This document shows positions 1 through 11,488 of a stretch of 64,000 nt of DNA, piece by piece. Position numbers and translations under genes: made by a program. Positions within the stretch are counted from its first letter, which is position 1; every line of letters begins with the position of its first letter. Location of the stretch: NCBI GenBank assembly GCA_905178155.1, contig CAJINV010000008.1, forward strand, positions 1,302,001-1,366,000. Reading direction: 5' to 3'. Source of the DNA: Amoebophrya sp. A120 (Eukaryota; Sar; Dinophyceae; Syndiniales; Amoebophryaceae). A model generated the notes under the pieces. The model worked only from the letters and a program-made list of their open reading frames with translations, did not search any database and was not told the DNA's origin.

Positions 1-1
1 A

Positions 2-1390
2 GGAAAGGGCCACACCTGGCTCGCGGCCGGCGTAGTGGAATTGCTGTACACAGCCATGCTGTGCTTCGTGGTGTTGAACGTGGCCTGCGCGTCGGCCAGC
101 ACGGACAACCAGTACTACGGGCTGGCCATCGGGTTTGTGGTTGTCGCGGGAGGCTATGCGGTGGGCACCATTTCCGGGGGTTGCTTCAACCCCGCCGTCT
201 CCTTCGGTATCGACCTGGCCAGCTACGACAAGGGCGTCTACATGTGCTTCGTGTACCTCGTGTTCCAGATGATCGGCGCCGCGCTCGCGGCCGGGCTCTT
301 TCGCCTGGTCCGCGCGGAGGACTTCGGCGGCGTGGCGAACACGCTGAACAGCAAGTTGATCGCGGAAGCCGTCGGAACCTTCGTACTCACCCTCACCGTG
401 GGCTTCAACGTGCTCACGGCCTCCGCCGCGGGCGCGTACTCCATCGGGGCCAGCTTGATGTGCATGATCTACGCGCTGGGGAACGTTTCTGGCGCGCACT
501 TCAACCCGGCGGTAACGCTGGCCGTGCTGTTGTCCGGGCGGGACATCATCTCCACCAACGATGCGCTGAAGTACATGGGGGTGCAGACCCTGGCCGCCAT
601 GGTGGCCGGCCTCACCTACATGGGCGTGCTGGGCATGTCTTTCCGCGTGGCGCCGGGACTGGGCTGGTTCAAGACGGGACTGGGCGAGGTCGTCTACACC
701 GCCCTGCTCTGCTTCGTTGTGCTCTCGGTCGCCACGGTCAAGAAGCCGTCCGCTGATATGTTCGGCCTCGCGATCGGCTCGGTTATCACCGTCGCGGGCT
801 TCGCCGGCGCAAGCATGGGAGTGGTACATTTTAACTTATGTTCAGTTACCACTGTGTTTTCTCTTTTTTCTTACATTCTGTCCATGCCGTACTGAACACG
901 GATTGTTTGACAAAACTAAATCTAAAACGACAAAAATTAATAAAGGTATTGAACCCGGCGTACGAAATTGTAATGCGCGCATTCACAAGCTCACTGCGTC
1001 CAAACCCGACATGTGTTGTTATGGATTGCCTGTCTGAACTGGTTTACAAGAATTCCAAATGCCACTCGTTACAGGAAATTCCTCTACAAGTTCATTTCAT
1101 GCTTAAAAGTACATTGTGCGTGCATCTATAAAGCCTGGTCCTGCCAGATATGACCATTTTTTCGTTCGCGGTTAAATTGCGCAGAGCGGCGATTGCGTGG
1201 ACTTTCGTCTTTCCATAGCGGTGTCGGAATCGGCATCGATTTCACGAACATGGTGAAAGGCGGACACTTCGGAAACTCTCTGCTGTATACCTTGCTGGAG
1301 GGTGTCGGCGCTGCCGCTGCCGTTGGACTCTTCAAAACCGTCCGCCCTGCTGAGTACGACGCCGTAAAACCCGGAAAGTTGATGCCGTAA
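2..1390 (+). CDS. Tandem-duplicated aquaporin / major intrinsic protein, 3' part (5' end outside window)
   Basis: The frame is open from base 2, so the gene starts to the left of the window. Exon 1 (2 to about 835) and exon 2 (about 1217 to 1390, stop TAA) encode three MIP half-domains. The first is a second-half repeat with the pore motif GGCFNPAVSFG (near 175-215). The second is a first-half repeat with SGAHFNPAVTL (near 490-525). The third is another second-half repeat split by the intron. Each half shows the expected pattern of hydrophobic helix, GLAIG helix, pore loop and third helix. MIPs are plasma- or vacuolar-membrane channels for water or small solutes and normally have two halves, so the full protein probably carries two complete MIP domains. 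In the last half, alignment with the first gives FNSGVGIGIDF where FNPAVSFGIDL is expected, so its NPA motif is lost unless a mini-exon was missed. The best homology join (835/1217, phase 0) is not GT-AG. Confidence 0.85.
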
Positions 1391-3450
1391 AAGAAAAGTG
1401 CGTTTTAAAGTGAGATAGTACTATCGGGTCGTGTTGTTAATGTTATGTACATAATACGTCCTTCTCCTTTGTACAATATGAATATGTTTGCGTCATCTAA
1501 TTTTTATTTTTGTGGCTGACGCTGACGCAGACACTATAGGAGCTGCTCCGAGTCACTGTCACATGATGCTGCAATTTTCATCTGTAGGAACAATCAGGCT
1601 TTCATCATGCATTTCATTGTAGGATTTAGATTTCCTGATATTGGAAGACGCGGCGCGTATCAGCTCCTTGCTTCGTGAGAGTTTAGATTCTGTTCTATCG
1701 CGATGCAATGCCAATGTAGCAAAGCGAACCCCTTCCAGGAACTGCACATGTAAATTTACTAATCGAAGCTAAGGGGGTTATTTGCAATTGTTCTTGTTAT
1801 ACTCGGGTTGCAACTTGACTCAGAGGTTTTCGATATTTTCTAATTTTCCGTTTAGCAATTGGTTTTGTTCGTGTGTATAAAAATGCAATTAGCTCTCGCA
1901 ATTATAGCAGGGCTGACTTTATTTAGTGATAGTGTTCATCATCGCACCCAGAAAGAATGTTTTTTCATCACGTTTACTTCTGCCGTCAAGTTGGCCGGTG
2001 TATAATAGAAATGGTAATAAATGTGCTGGTTGCGTCCTCCTGTCGAGTGCAGGAAGTCCCGCTGCGGCTCTGATTGCGAAGCAAAAGGATGAAGGGACTC
2101 GCAGTGTCCCAGTTGTGCTAGGCGCCGGCCACCGCTGCTTTCGTTGGTTTCACAAGACTAGATCGGCAGCCTGTATGCAGCACCGAGTGAAAAAAATAAA
2201 GGCATAGTGGCTGTGTTGAGTGTCAGAAGGCAGATGTTGCCTGTCTACAGATTCTGTACTATGACTATCTGGCACCGCCATTAGCATGCGCTGTGGTTCT
2301 GGCTGATTCATCTTCTGCCGATAGTCCGATGGGATTCGGCGCGTTACATTTCTTACTTGTCGACCCGAGAGCCGCCCGCTCGCTTGCTTCATCTGCAGAG
2401 AAAATCTAGTAAGTGTAAATCTGACTTCGTACTACCTTCTTAGTTTGATTGACCGCGATCGTGGCGTTTGACTTCGGTGTGAGGTCGATTCCCAGGAGAC
2501 ATTCAGCTAGCGGCACTATTGCTTTATTAATATAATGTGAGCAAGACTAGCACAAGCTTGTGACAAGTTAATTTGTCAAGTCCCAAGAGCAAGACGTCCC
2601 ATAGTAGGTGGTGCTACCAGTCGACACGAAATTTTTAGTGCGTCGAATCGGCAACTTTGTCGTGTCCCTTTTCCATTTCGTCTCGTTCATTAGTACCGAA
2701 GTACGTGATGATATCCCGCCGTCATCATGTTTCGGTGTGCCGCCGTAGTCAAGAAAAAACCTACCTCGGTTGCTACTCTTGTGCATCGCCTCGGTATGCA
2801 GTTGTTCTTTCCTGTTGATTTCGTCTTACCGAAATTCATGCGCATTTCTTGGCGCTGACGTTATATATAAATCGGTGTGTCATCCTCGTTGAAAGAAATT
2901 GAAATAACATATCGGTCGTGAGTCTTCTGCTTCTGCATCAACAACTCGGTGTACTGGTACTGCGGTACGTTCCTGCATGAAGATTTCGTATGATGTGCCA
3001 ACATCGGAAAGGTGATTGCACGTCGTCGTTCAAAGAAGTGCCATGGTTGTCTAGCTGTATGGCGGCATCACACGCATGACATCGGTAAGTATTGTTATGT
3101 GTGCCATGTTCGATGCGTCTTCGGCCGTTTGATGTCTGATGCAATAAATCAGTTAAGTTTCTTATTTGTGTCTTCATGCTTTTCCCTCATTTGTCCGACC
3201 TGTTTCAGCGTAGCGTAATCAATGTTTTGCGTGCTGTTTACATATAGCCCGATGAGGTAGCCCCTCACTATGGTAAACTACTACGCTCCTGGAGAGGAAA
3301 CGTAAATGAAGAATGCGAAAAAAAAGAGAAAGCTTTTGATTTAGCGAGCGTATTGGTATTTTATAATATTTTGCAAGTTGTCCAGCAGCATCCTTGAAGG
3401 TGAACATTACCACTCAGGAGTATTTCTACTCCCGTACAGGTAGAGGGAAA
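1391..3450. other. Intergenic region, no gene seen
   Basis: About 2 kb with only short, unrelated open frames on both strands and a higher A+T content than the flanking exons. It should hold the 3' end of the aquaporin transcript and the promoter of the gene starting at 3451. No repeat, RNA gene or conserved domain was recognised. Confidence 0.5.
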
Positions 3451-4407
3451 ATGAGCGGGCACATGCCGATGCGCGTGCTTCTGGGAAGAGCGACGCTCTC
3501 AATCTTGCTTTCAGAAACGACATGCTGGGGTTTCTCTAGTGAGTCCGTCGCTCGCGGCGAGGAACATAGTGCGCGCCACATCTCAAGTAGCGCCGCTGGA
3601 CATGTCGGCTCTTTTGCAGGGGAGCTGCCTTCAGGTGCGGCCAGGCTCACGCACCTCCGCCATGAGCGTCAGTCAGAGAGTGTTCAACAAAATACTGGCA
3701 GCAGCGACACTCTGCCTGCTTCATCATTGTCCGACGGCGGCAATTCAGGCGAAGTCAGGGAAAGTACGGAGTTTTTGCCGGTTGACAATTCTCCTCACCG
3801 CTGCGATCGAGGGCTGGACGGCGAAGTGCGGAGAGGGCGTAAGTCCATTGAGGAAAGCGAAGCGACGAGGAGTTTGGAGCACCAGCAGTGGTTCAAAAGG
3901 GATGCTGAACTAGTTCGTGCGGCCTCGTCGACGACACGATCTTCTTTACGACATGGAGCAGACAACGAACAGGGTTTCGGGTCCAGAGAGAAACAAGATA
4001 TCCAGCCGCATCATCTTGTACGATTAGAATCAGATCACCGACAAAGAAATCGCACTGCAGAGACGGATGTCACGCCACCACAAGATCATCGGAAAAATCA
4101 GCAGAGCGCAGAAGATGGAGTACCAACAGTTTTTGACTTGGCCCCGAAGAATTATACTGCAGTACAGTTCATCCAGTACGACCAGTTCCAAAAGACATCC
4201 GGAATTGAGACGCAGAGGCAGCGACGCGGCGCTGGCGACGTTCATCCTCTGGCGCTTCTTCAGGTTCAGCAGCGCGAGCGCTACTTATGTCACTGGAAGC
4301 ACAAGCGCATGATCATGAAGCAATTTGCGCTGAGTCTTCTGGCATTAACAACGATGTGGCCTGTGTCTGATCGAGCTCTGCTATGTAAAGATGCATTGAT
4401 TTCTTGA
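3451..4407 (+). CDS. Predicted secreted protein of unknown function, first exon
   Basis: The ATG at 3451 (alternative at 3463) opens a protein starting with basic residues and a hydrophobic stretch (MRVLLGRATLSILLS), a plausible signal peptide or anchor. The rest is a hydrophilic Ser/Arg/Glu/Gln-rich region with no recognised domain. The frame stays open to a stop at 4405-4407, but the exon probably ends earlier; CAG|GTTCAG at 4263/4264 is one candidate donor. Coding-like segments with changed frame follow at 4766, 5269 and 6440, which suggests a multi-exon gene. A second open frame (3539-3913) overlaps and cannot be fully excluded, but it has no plausible start context or continuation. No function can be given. 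Confidence 0.5.
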   Translation: MSGHMPMRVLLGRATLSILLSETTCWGFSSESVARGEEHSARHISSSAAGHVGSFAGELPSGAARLTHLRHERQSESVQQNTGSSDTLPASSLSDGGNSGEVRESTEFLPVDNSPHRCDRGLDGEVRRGRKSIEESEATRSLEHQQWFKRDAELVRAASSTTRSSLRHGADNEQGFGSREKQDIQPHHLVRLESDHRQRNRTAETDVTPPQDHRKNQQSAEDGVPTVFDLAPKNYTAVQFIQYDQFQKTSGIETQRQRRGAGDVHPLALLQVQQRERYLCHWKHKRMIMKQFALSLLALTTMWPVSDRALLCKDALIS

Positions 4408-4765
4408 GTAATTTATTTATGTTGGTATAATATCGATCAGGGCACCCGCACCAGGCTACTCCTGCCGCGCGTCGGAGGGGGGAGCTGTGCCGAGCCCCGC
4501 TCGAACTAATCATCATCATAGTGGATTTTTGGCTCTGAAGCAGTCTCTTTCGTGGTTTCTGGTCCTGATCTCCAGATAGTGCTAGCAGTAAATTTAGCAG
4601 GACGAGCAGGGCCCATCCTCTTCTTTTTCGTTTAGGATTCCTAGGGGAGGACGGCCCGGCAAAGCCAAAGGTGACCGTGCGTGGTGAGGAGAAATTAATA
4701 GCTGTGTGTAGCGTTGTAATAAAACTCGACATCGGCGTAAATAAAATAAGTGACATGCTCTACGA

Positions 4766-4950
4766 CTGTGGCTCTGGCATACACGCGACTCTCGGGGGAC
4801 TGGGTCAATGCAGGTTATGGAGGGACCTTTTATGATGGTTATGGACCTGGTACTGGAGCAAGCGGCGCCACACCCGTCGCGCAACCGACATCGCAACAAG
4901 GTGGAGGCGGCATCGACTTGAATGCTGGTCTGCGCGCTGCCGCTGGTCAA
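4766..4950 (+). CDS. Probable internal exon, Gly-rich segment of the 3451-7341 gene
   Basis: A short open stretch encodes a Gly/Tyr-rich peptide (GYGGTFYDGYGPGTG) followed by a Gln/Gly/Ala-rich run. This composition is unlike the surrounding A+T-rich sequence. A good acceptor, AATGCAG, lies at 4813. A GTCAAG donor near 4949 leaves one base of a codon, which is compatible with an acceptor near 5318 in the next exon. Borders are uncertain and the phase with the first exon is unresolved. The sequence between about 4410 and 4750 holds no coding signal and is taken as intron. Confidence 0.4.
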
Positions 4951-5268
4951 GCGACACTATGCCACGCGAAATGGGGGGCAGAGTCACTTTGGCAATAAAA
5001 AAACAGGAACATGACCAGCTCAACATACTTATGTTGCATAGGAGAGATGAAGGAGAACTGATCTTCGAGATAATATCAGAGTATTTGTATTATAGTGAAC
5101 TTCGGACAAATACCTAGTCCGCATGCGGGTTCCTTTCTTCATCTCCATATATGAAGAGTAGCTGCAAGAGCATGAAGGTGAACCTCAAAACTGCGCATTC
5201 CTTTATTGGTAAGTATGAGTTGCAGCTATTGCTTGTAGCAATTTGATTTAAGTAGAAATACAAATTAG

Positions 5269-6064
5269 TACGCCTACGGCTACGCCTGGTTCCTTCGTGT
5301 TTCGCGAGAATATAGAGCCGAGGGCGCAAACGCAGCTTCGGGGGCTTTCCAGGATGCGGCCCAGCACACCGCTGATGCGGCTGTAGAGGCGGTAAGGTAT
5401 GCTCAAACGGACCCTCGCGGGGCTGCCGCACATGCAAAAGATTGGGTTGTAGAAGGAACTAAAGGCGCTTATGCGACATTTGGTGGATTTTCGCAGATTC
5501 AGGCCGCTGCGAAAGGTTTCCAGGACACTGCTTGGTGGCTTCAGCACCCAGAAAAATGGCAGGGAGCCATCCAACATGGCTTGGACCAGTTTAACAACGC
5601 GCCCTGGCAGATGAAAGTGATCCTGGCTCTCGAAGTCGGGCTGACCGTCGCGGCTCCGGTCTGTGCGGGCGTCTTTATCGCGGAGGCGTCGGCGCCACTG
5701 ATGCTCGCAGTCGGGACCACGCTGACGGAAGGGGCGGGTGCCCTCTCTATGGCGGAATGGGGCACGGCCATGGGCAGCACTGCTCTCCAAGCCGTTCTTG
5801 GGGACTTCTACCAGCTCGGTGAACTTGCCTTTATCAAAGGTGGAAAAGACGCAGCTGTGCATTGGACCAAGCACGCAGAAGACTGTTTTGGAAAGCTAAC
5901 TCCTGAAGAAGAGACGCTTGCGAAAGCGCTTATGCGTAAAGAGCTCTTCCAAGACGTCGTAGAGTTGAACCGCCTGGAGATTCTAATGAAGAAATCTGGA
6001 CAATTGTTGACACACCAGCCACTGGCTGACGAAGTACGTGAAGGACTTGTCACTGAGGTCACCC
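5269..6064 (+). CDS. Probable internal exon with hydrophobic Ala/Gly segment, unknown function
   Basis: Open without stops from the AAATTAG acceptor at 5268. It encodes an Ala-rich amphipathic region, then a long hydrophobic stretch (about 5620-5740: VILALEVGLTVAAPVCAGVF and on) that could be one or two membrane helices or a helical hairpin. A charged helical part follows, with EDCFGKLTPEEETLAKALM near 5877. The donor C|GTACGA at 6064/6065 leaves one base, which pairs in phase with the acceptor CCACAG at 6439, joining this exon to the next. An alternative donor, GAA|GTACGT at 6033/6034, would be out of phase. No family was recognised. Confidence 0.55.
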
Positions 6065-6439
6065 GTACGAGATTGCACAGCACTCCCTTTCTCCCGATTG
6101 TCATGTCATTTAAGTACAAATGAAGATGTGTGTCCGAGAATCAAAATAAGAATCAAAACACTAATGTTGACCACAAGACCATTTAAACAAAAGCAGATTA
6201 ATTATGTGTCTACTGCTTGCAATGTTCTGTTGGCATTGATTGCATTGCAGCTGGGTTTTCTCGGTGCTATCCCGAAAGGAAGTACAATCCGGTGCAGCAG
6301 TGGCATGCTCTCTCATGCAAGAGTTGGATGCAGCACCATATATTCGTATTCTCCGGACCATACTGATTCTGTATCTGTATCTGTTCTCGCGGATGCCCCT
6401 CGAATGATGGAGAGAGGGAGGAGTTGTGCACTTCCACAG

Positions 6440-7341
6440 GCGACACCTTGCGGACACGGCTCGATGGCGTTCCTGGGGAAGCGCTGCGGACAGAAGCTCT
6501 CGAAAATGCAGCGGCGCGACACCAAGGACTCGAAGACTTCTTTGAACATCCCCAAGGCTCCGTTCAAGAAAACGTGGAGGAAACAGTAGCGAATTCCGTT
6601 AAAAATCTCGATACTTTTCGAGACAAAGTACAACAAGACTCCGGAAAATTCTTTCAGGAGATGAATGTGGCTTCAAAAGAACACGCATATGAGGCGATGC
6701 AGGGCGCTGAACAGGGTCTGTCAAAAGCGATTCAGGGTGCACCGGACCAACTCTCCTCCGGATGGAAAGCTTCTGCGAACGGCGTCACTGGCCTGCTAAC
6801 CAATCCTTCTGATCTAAACCTAAATATGAATGGCATCGCGGACTCTGGTGTGGACCTAGTTGAGGACATCGGGGGCAAAGCAGGCAAGCTGGCAGAACCA
6901 CATGCCATGGAGGCGTTGGCCGTGGCACACGGATTGCGGCGCGAAGCCAATCTCCTCGAAGACAAATTAATTTTGACTGACAAGGAGAGAAAACTGTATG
7001 ACATTTTCCTGAATGGTGGAAGTAAAGAGGATGAGTTGAAGAAAATCGATGACGCAGTGGTTGAGGCTCGAAAAAGTGCCGCAGAGCAGCAAGCAAAATT
7101 AGCAGAGGAGACTACTCACAAGATTAACTCAGTATTCGCGGAGAAGCAGAAAAAGCTCGACGATATCACGAAGGACGTGAAGCTGAACGAGAAGGGAGAA
7201 TTGCCACCGGATCAACAAGAAAAAATGCTGAAGGACGCAGAGAAACTCAAGGAAGAGCTGGACGAGCAGCACCTGAAGGAGATAGCAGAGAACAAGCAAA
7301 ATCTCGAGGAGCTGGCACAGGACACGATATCGCAATACCAA
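6440..7341 (+). CDS. Probable exon encoding long coiled coil, unknown function
   Basis: Starts after the acceptor CCACAG at 6439 and stays open to a probable donor CAA|GTCTTC at 7341/7342; without splicing the frame stops at 7390-7392. The protein is almost wholly helical. The first part is amphipathic (near 6440-6900). From about 6970 it is a Lys/Glu/Gln-rich coiled coil without domain hits that I can name. Strand, spacing and intron phase link it to the exon at 5269-6064. It may continue across the repeat island into the exons after 12670, but I found no phase-compatible AG acceptor to prove that. Confidence 0.55.
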
Positions 7342-8789
7342 GTCTTCGCACTAGCGTTTTTTTTCTTTTCTGGCGCTGGCTTCGAGGGTTAGTAATGCCT
7401 TCACGTGTTCCTAGAAGGTTTTTTCATGTCTTTCATCTTAGGGGTAGGACAAGCATGCACAGACAGCGCCCCAAGAACGCGCATGCAGTGACTTTTAATA
7501 TCAAATGGCGCGAGCTACTTGAACTTCTTTCAGTCGTAGTACCTAAGACAAAAAGGAACAGGAAAGATGAAGCAAGAGCTAGGATCATCTTGATTTTTCC
7601 ACACGCCGCGTCTTGCGCTCTTGGGTAGAATCGTCATTTTTGCTGGTTTGTCAAGTAGAAGTGGAACACCACATTGGAAGAAGGAAAGTTCGCTAGTGTC
7701 AAAATTTTTCGATGGGAGGAAGTGAGGCTGCTATTACGCACCAAGGAGACGAGGCAGCGAAGGATTTGCAACGAGTATCCACCAACAAATGTGCGCTGTG
7801 CGACGCGTCCCAAACAAGCTAAAATTGGTTGCAAAATAATGCATGTGCTGCGTCCCATTCGTGTTTCGCGAAATGGGTCGTACTAGATGATCCAGAGGTA
7901 GAGAAACTCTGATCATCATCATTTACATTTTTGCATCACTAGGCGGAACGATGCGGCTATTCAAGCTTCAGATTGAAAACATGACGTCTGACGTGGTTGC
8001 AGCTGCTTTTTTCTCTACGCAACCCACTTCTTCACTCGCACTGTTGTATCATCCCCCACGCACTCCTATCTAGAGGAGCATACTTATTCATCAACATTCT
8101 GCTTTTATTGCATACCTACGAAAAGATGACAAGGTCAAATGGGACAAGGTCAAAGAGGGAAGGAGATGTCATAAAAGGCGTTAACAAGAACCTGCATCAG
8201 CAGCCCGTGCCTAGTGAGATGCTGCTGATACTAGGAAAGTAAGTAATGTGTTGCGCAGGACGTCGTTGGTTCTTTAGATATACCTATCGAAATCATGCGG
8301 CCACCTAAACGAGAGCAAAGAAAATGCATCAATTAGCGTGTGGTCTAACTACTTTGCACCCTGTTTTCTGCGCGTTTGGGTATTGCACAGCTACTTCCTC
8401 GCATAGGGGAACTACGACGAGCTACGCGACGAAGTTCCTGAAATGATATCCCTCTGAAAACGGTACCTGTTGCCCTCCTACGAGAGCCCGATCATTCTAG
8501 CTGCCTGTCGTGTGATCTTCCTGCCATGCCGTTCCCATTTATGTCATACTAGCCTTATCCCGCTTCCCGTGTCCAGTAACCTGCAGACTTAATAGTATTC
8601 CGCTAGATGAATAGTAGCACTCAGCGTCTCCCTGTGGAGAATCGTTGTCGGCGCTTCAGCACAGGCAGGCCCATCTGCCGGCGATTTTCAAAGCGCCCGA
8701 ACGGCTTTGGCACGATCCGGCGCCGGCCGGCGCGGCGGGGAGGTAGGCCGTTGCCGTCATCTTGCATGCTGGCGCCGGCGGGGCCACGA
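7342..8789. other. Non-coding stretch before minisatellite
   Basis: Only short open frames with no protein-like composition on either strand. It could be the first part of a long intron or an intergenic spacer. No RNA gene or element was recognised. Confidence 0.4.
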
Positions 8790-10134
8790 TCTGGCGGCGG
8801 GGGGCGGGCATGGTCGGGCACCCGACACCGGCGTGGCCAGGGTCCGGCACCGGCTTGGGCATGATCGGGCACCGGCACGGCCATGACCTGGCACCGGCGT
8901 GGCCACGACCTGGCACCGCCTTGGCCATGATCCCGCACCGGTTTGGCTATGCTCTGGCACAGGCAGGCAGCCAGGCAGGCAGGCTTGGCCATGATTCATC
9001 TGGCACCGGCTCGGCCACGACCTGGCGCCGGCGGGCGCGGCTTGGCAGGCCATAATCCGGCACCGGCTTGGCTTTGTCATGAGATGATCTGGCCCCGGCT
9101 TGGCCATGATTTGGCGCCGGCTTCGGCTTGGCCACGACCCGGAGCCGGCTCGGCTTTGCCACCCATGACCTGGAACCGGCTTGGCCATGGCCTGAGGAAG
9201 CGCCGGCCTTGCCGTGACCTGGCACCGACCGGCCTGGCCACGACCTGGCACCGGCAGGCTTGGCCATGGTGTGGCACCGGCCGGGCCATGACCTGGCACG
9301 GGCCTGGCCATGATCTGGCACCGGCTTGGCCATGACCTGCCAGGCACCGGCCTGGCCATGATCTGGCACCGGCTTGGCCATGGTCTGGCGTCGGCCTTGC
9401 CGCGGCCTGGCACCGTGCGGCTTGGCCATGATCTGGCACCGGCCTGGCAGGCTTTGGCCATGATGTGGCGCCGGGCGGCTTGGCCACGACCTGGAACCGG
9501 CTTGGCCATGATCTGGCGCCGGCTTGGCTCTGATCTCATCAGGCGCCGGCCTGGCCATGATCTCTCTGGCGCCGGCTTGGCCACGACCTGGCACCGGCTT
9601 GGCCGCGATCTGGCACCGGCTTGGTCATGATCTGGCACCGGCTCGGCCACGACCTGGCACCGGCTGGCTGGCAGGCTTGGCCATGATTTGGCAGGCTTGG
9701 CCATGACCCGGCACCGGCCGGCGCGACAGTTTTCGTTTTGGCCATGATCTGGCACCGGCTTGGCCACGACCTGGCGCCGGCACGGCCATGATCTGGCACC
9801 GGGTTGGCTATGATCTGGCACCGGGTTGGCTATGATCCATCTGGCACCGGCTTGGCAGGTTTTGGCCATGACCTGGCACCGGCTTGGCCATGATCTGGCA
9901 CCGGCTTGGCCATGCTCTGGCACCGGCTTGGCCACGACCTGGCACCGGCTTGGGCATGATCTGGCACCGGCTTGGCCATGATGTGGCACCGGCTGGCAGG
10001 CTTGGCCATTATCTGGCACCGGCGGGCTTGGCGGGCTTTGTTTGGCCATGATCTGGCACCGGCCGGGCCGCGACCTGGCAGGCGCCGGCTTGGCCCTGAT
10101 GTGGCACCGGGTTGGCCATGATCTGGCACCGGCC
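8790..10134. repeat. 22-bp GC-rich minisatellite array
   Basis: A long tandem array with a unit close to GGCTTGGCCATGATCTGGCACC. Variants have CACGACC, GCGCCGG or short CAGGC insertions. More than 50 units are visible before the array runs into an assembly gap at 10135. Because 22 is not a multiple of three and the unit lacks stops in several frames, it creates long false open frames on both strands. Copies are degenerate, pointing to an old array with local unit duplications rather than a recent clean expansion. Confidence 0.95.
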
Positions 10135-10904
10135 NNNNNNNNNNNNNNNNNNNNNNNNNNNNNNNNNNNNNNNNNNNNNNNNNNNNNNNNNNNNNNNNNN
10201 NNNNNNNNNNNNNNNNNNNNNNNNNNNNNNNNNNNNNNNNNNNNNNNNNNNNNNNNNNNNNNNNNNNNNNNNNNNNNNNNNNNNNNNNNNNNNNNNNNNN
10301 NNNNNNNNNNNNNNNNNNNNNNNNNNNNNNNNNNNNNNNNNNNNNNNNNNNNNNNNNNNNNNNNNNNNNNNNNNNNNNNNNNNNNNNNNNNNNNNNNNNN
10401 NNNNNNNNNNNNNNNNNNNNNNNNNNNNNNNNNNNNNNNNNNNNNNNNNNNNNNNNNNNNNNNNNNNNNNNNNNNNNNNNNNNNNNNNNNNNNNNNNNNN
10501 NNNNNNNNNNNNNNNNNNNNNNNNNNNNNNNNNNNNNNNNNNNNNNNNNNNNNNNNNNNNNNNNNNNNNNNNNNNNNNNNNNNNNNNNNNNNNNNNNNNN
10601 NNNNNNNNNNNNNNNNNNNNNNNNNNNNNNNNNNNNNNNNNNNNNNNNNNNNNNNNNNNNNNNNNNNNNNNNNNNNNNNNNNNNNNNNNNNNNNNNNNNN
10701 NNNNNNNNNNNNNNNNNNNNNNNNNNNNNNNNNNNNNNNNNNNNNNNNNNNNNNNNNNNNNNNNNNNNNNNNNNNNNNNNNNNNNNNNNNNNNNNNNNNN
10801 NNNNNNNNNNNNNNNNNNNNNNNNNNNNNNNNNNNNNNNNNNNNNNNNNNNNNNNNNNNNNNNNNNNNNNNNNNNNNNNNNNNNNNNNNNNNNNNNNNNN
10901 NNNN
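10135..10904. other. Assembly gap (770 N)
   Basis: Run of undetermined bases. It begins inside the 22-bp minisatellite and ends in a different short tandem repeat, so it probably hides more repeat sequence whose true length is unknown. Confidence 1.
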
Positions 10905-10990
10905 GGCTCCGCTGCTTCGAGGCTCCGCTGCTTCGAGGCTCCGCTGCTTCGAGGCTTCCTTCGGCGTTTCGAGGCCTCATCGTTTCGAGG
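10905..10990. repeat. 16-bp tandem repeat after the gap
   Basis: Three near-identical copies of GAGGCTCCGCTGCTTC, followed by decayed relatives (GAGGCTTCCTTCGGCGTTTC, GAGGCCTCATCGTTTC). The array starts directly at the gap edge, so more copies may be missing. Confidence 0.85.
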
Positions 10991-11030
10991 CTTCGCCGCT
11001 TAGAAGCTTGGGCACTTTGTCTGCATTTCG

Positions 11031-11311
11031 TTGTTGTTGTTTTTCGTTTTTATTCTTTGTTTCCGTTTTTTGTTTTCATTCTTTGTTTTCATTCTTTGTT
11101 TTCATTCTTTGTTTTCATGTTTTCGTTTTTCGTTTCTATTCTTTGTTTTCGTTTTCCGTTTCCATTCTTTGTTTTCGTTTTTCGTTTCCATTCTTTGTTT
11201 TCGTTTTTCGTTTCCATTCTTTGTTTTCTTTTTTCGTTTCCATTCTTTGTTTTCGTTTTTCGTTTCCATTCTTTGTTTCCGTTTTTCGTTTCTATTGTTT
11301 ATTTTTATTGC
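11031..11311. repeat. T-rich tandem repeat, about 26 bp unit
   Basis: Repeated TTTCGTTTCCATTCTTTGTT-type units with small length variants, almost entirely pyrimidine on the + strand. The Phe-rich open frames across it are a by-product of composition and are not annotated as genes. Confidence 0.9.
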
Positions 11312-11488
11312 GGGATACTATTAAATAATGGGTTTTCTGACTTATAACTAGTCATGGTAGAGATTTATACCAATTCATCTTCTACTTTAATATAAATATG
11401 TATTATACTCGGAAGATGCTCTATCCCATGCAGGATGCGTTTCCATGGTTGTGCTTTCTGACGCGTCGATGAAGTATGAATGTACCAC

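Noticed and set aside
4313-4950. Reverse frames of 147 and 118 codons
   Set aside because: Overlap the intron and the Gly-rich + strand exon; no start context, domain or splice continuation.
8757-10049. 430-codon reverse frame with MAKPVPDHGQ-type repeats (and similar frames on both strands)
   Set aside because: It is the translation of the 22-bp minisatellite, which lacks stops in several frames at once; no unique N terminus, splice context or domain.
11031-11324. Phe/Leu/Ser-rich hydrophobic frame that looks like a membrane protein
   Set aside because: Simple translation of a pyrimidine-rich tandem repeat.
10009-11328. Long open frames crossing the gap
   Set aside because: They exist only because undetermined bases contain no stops.
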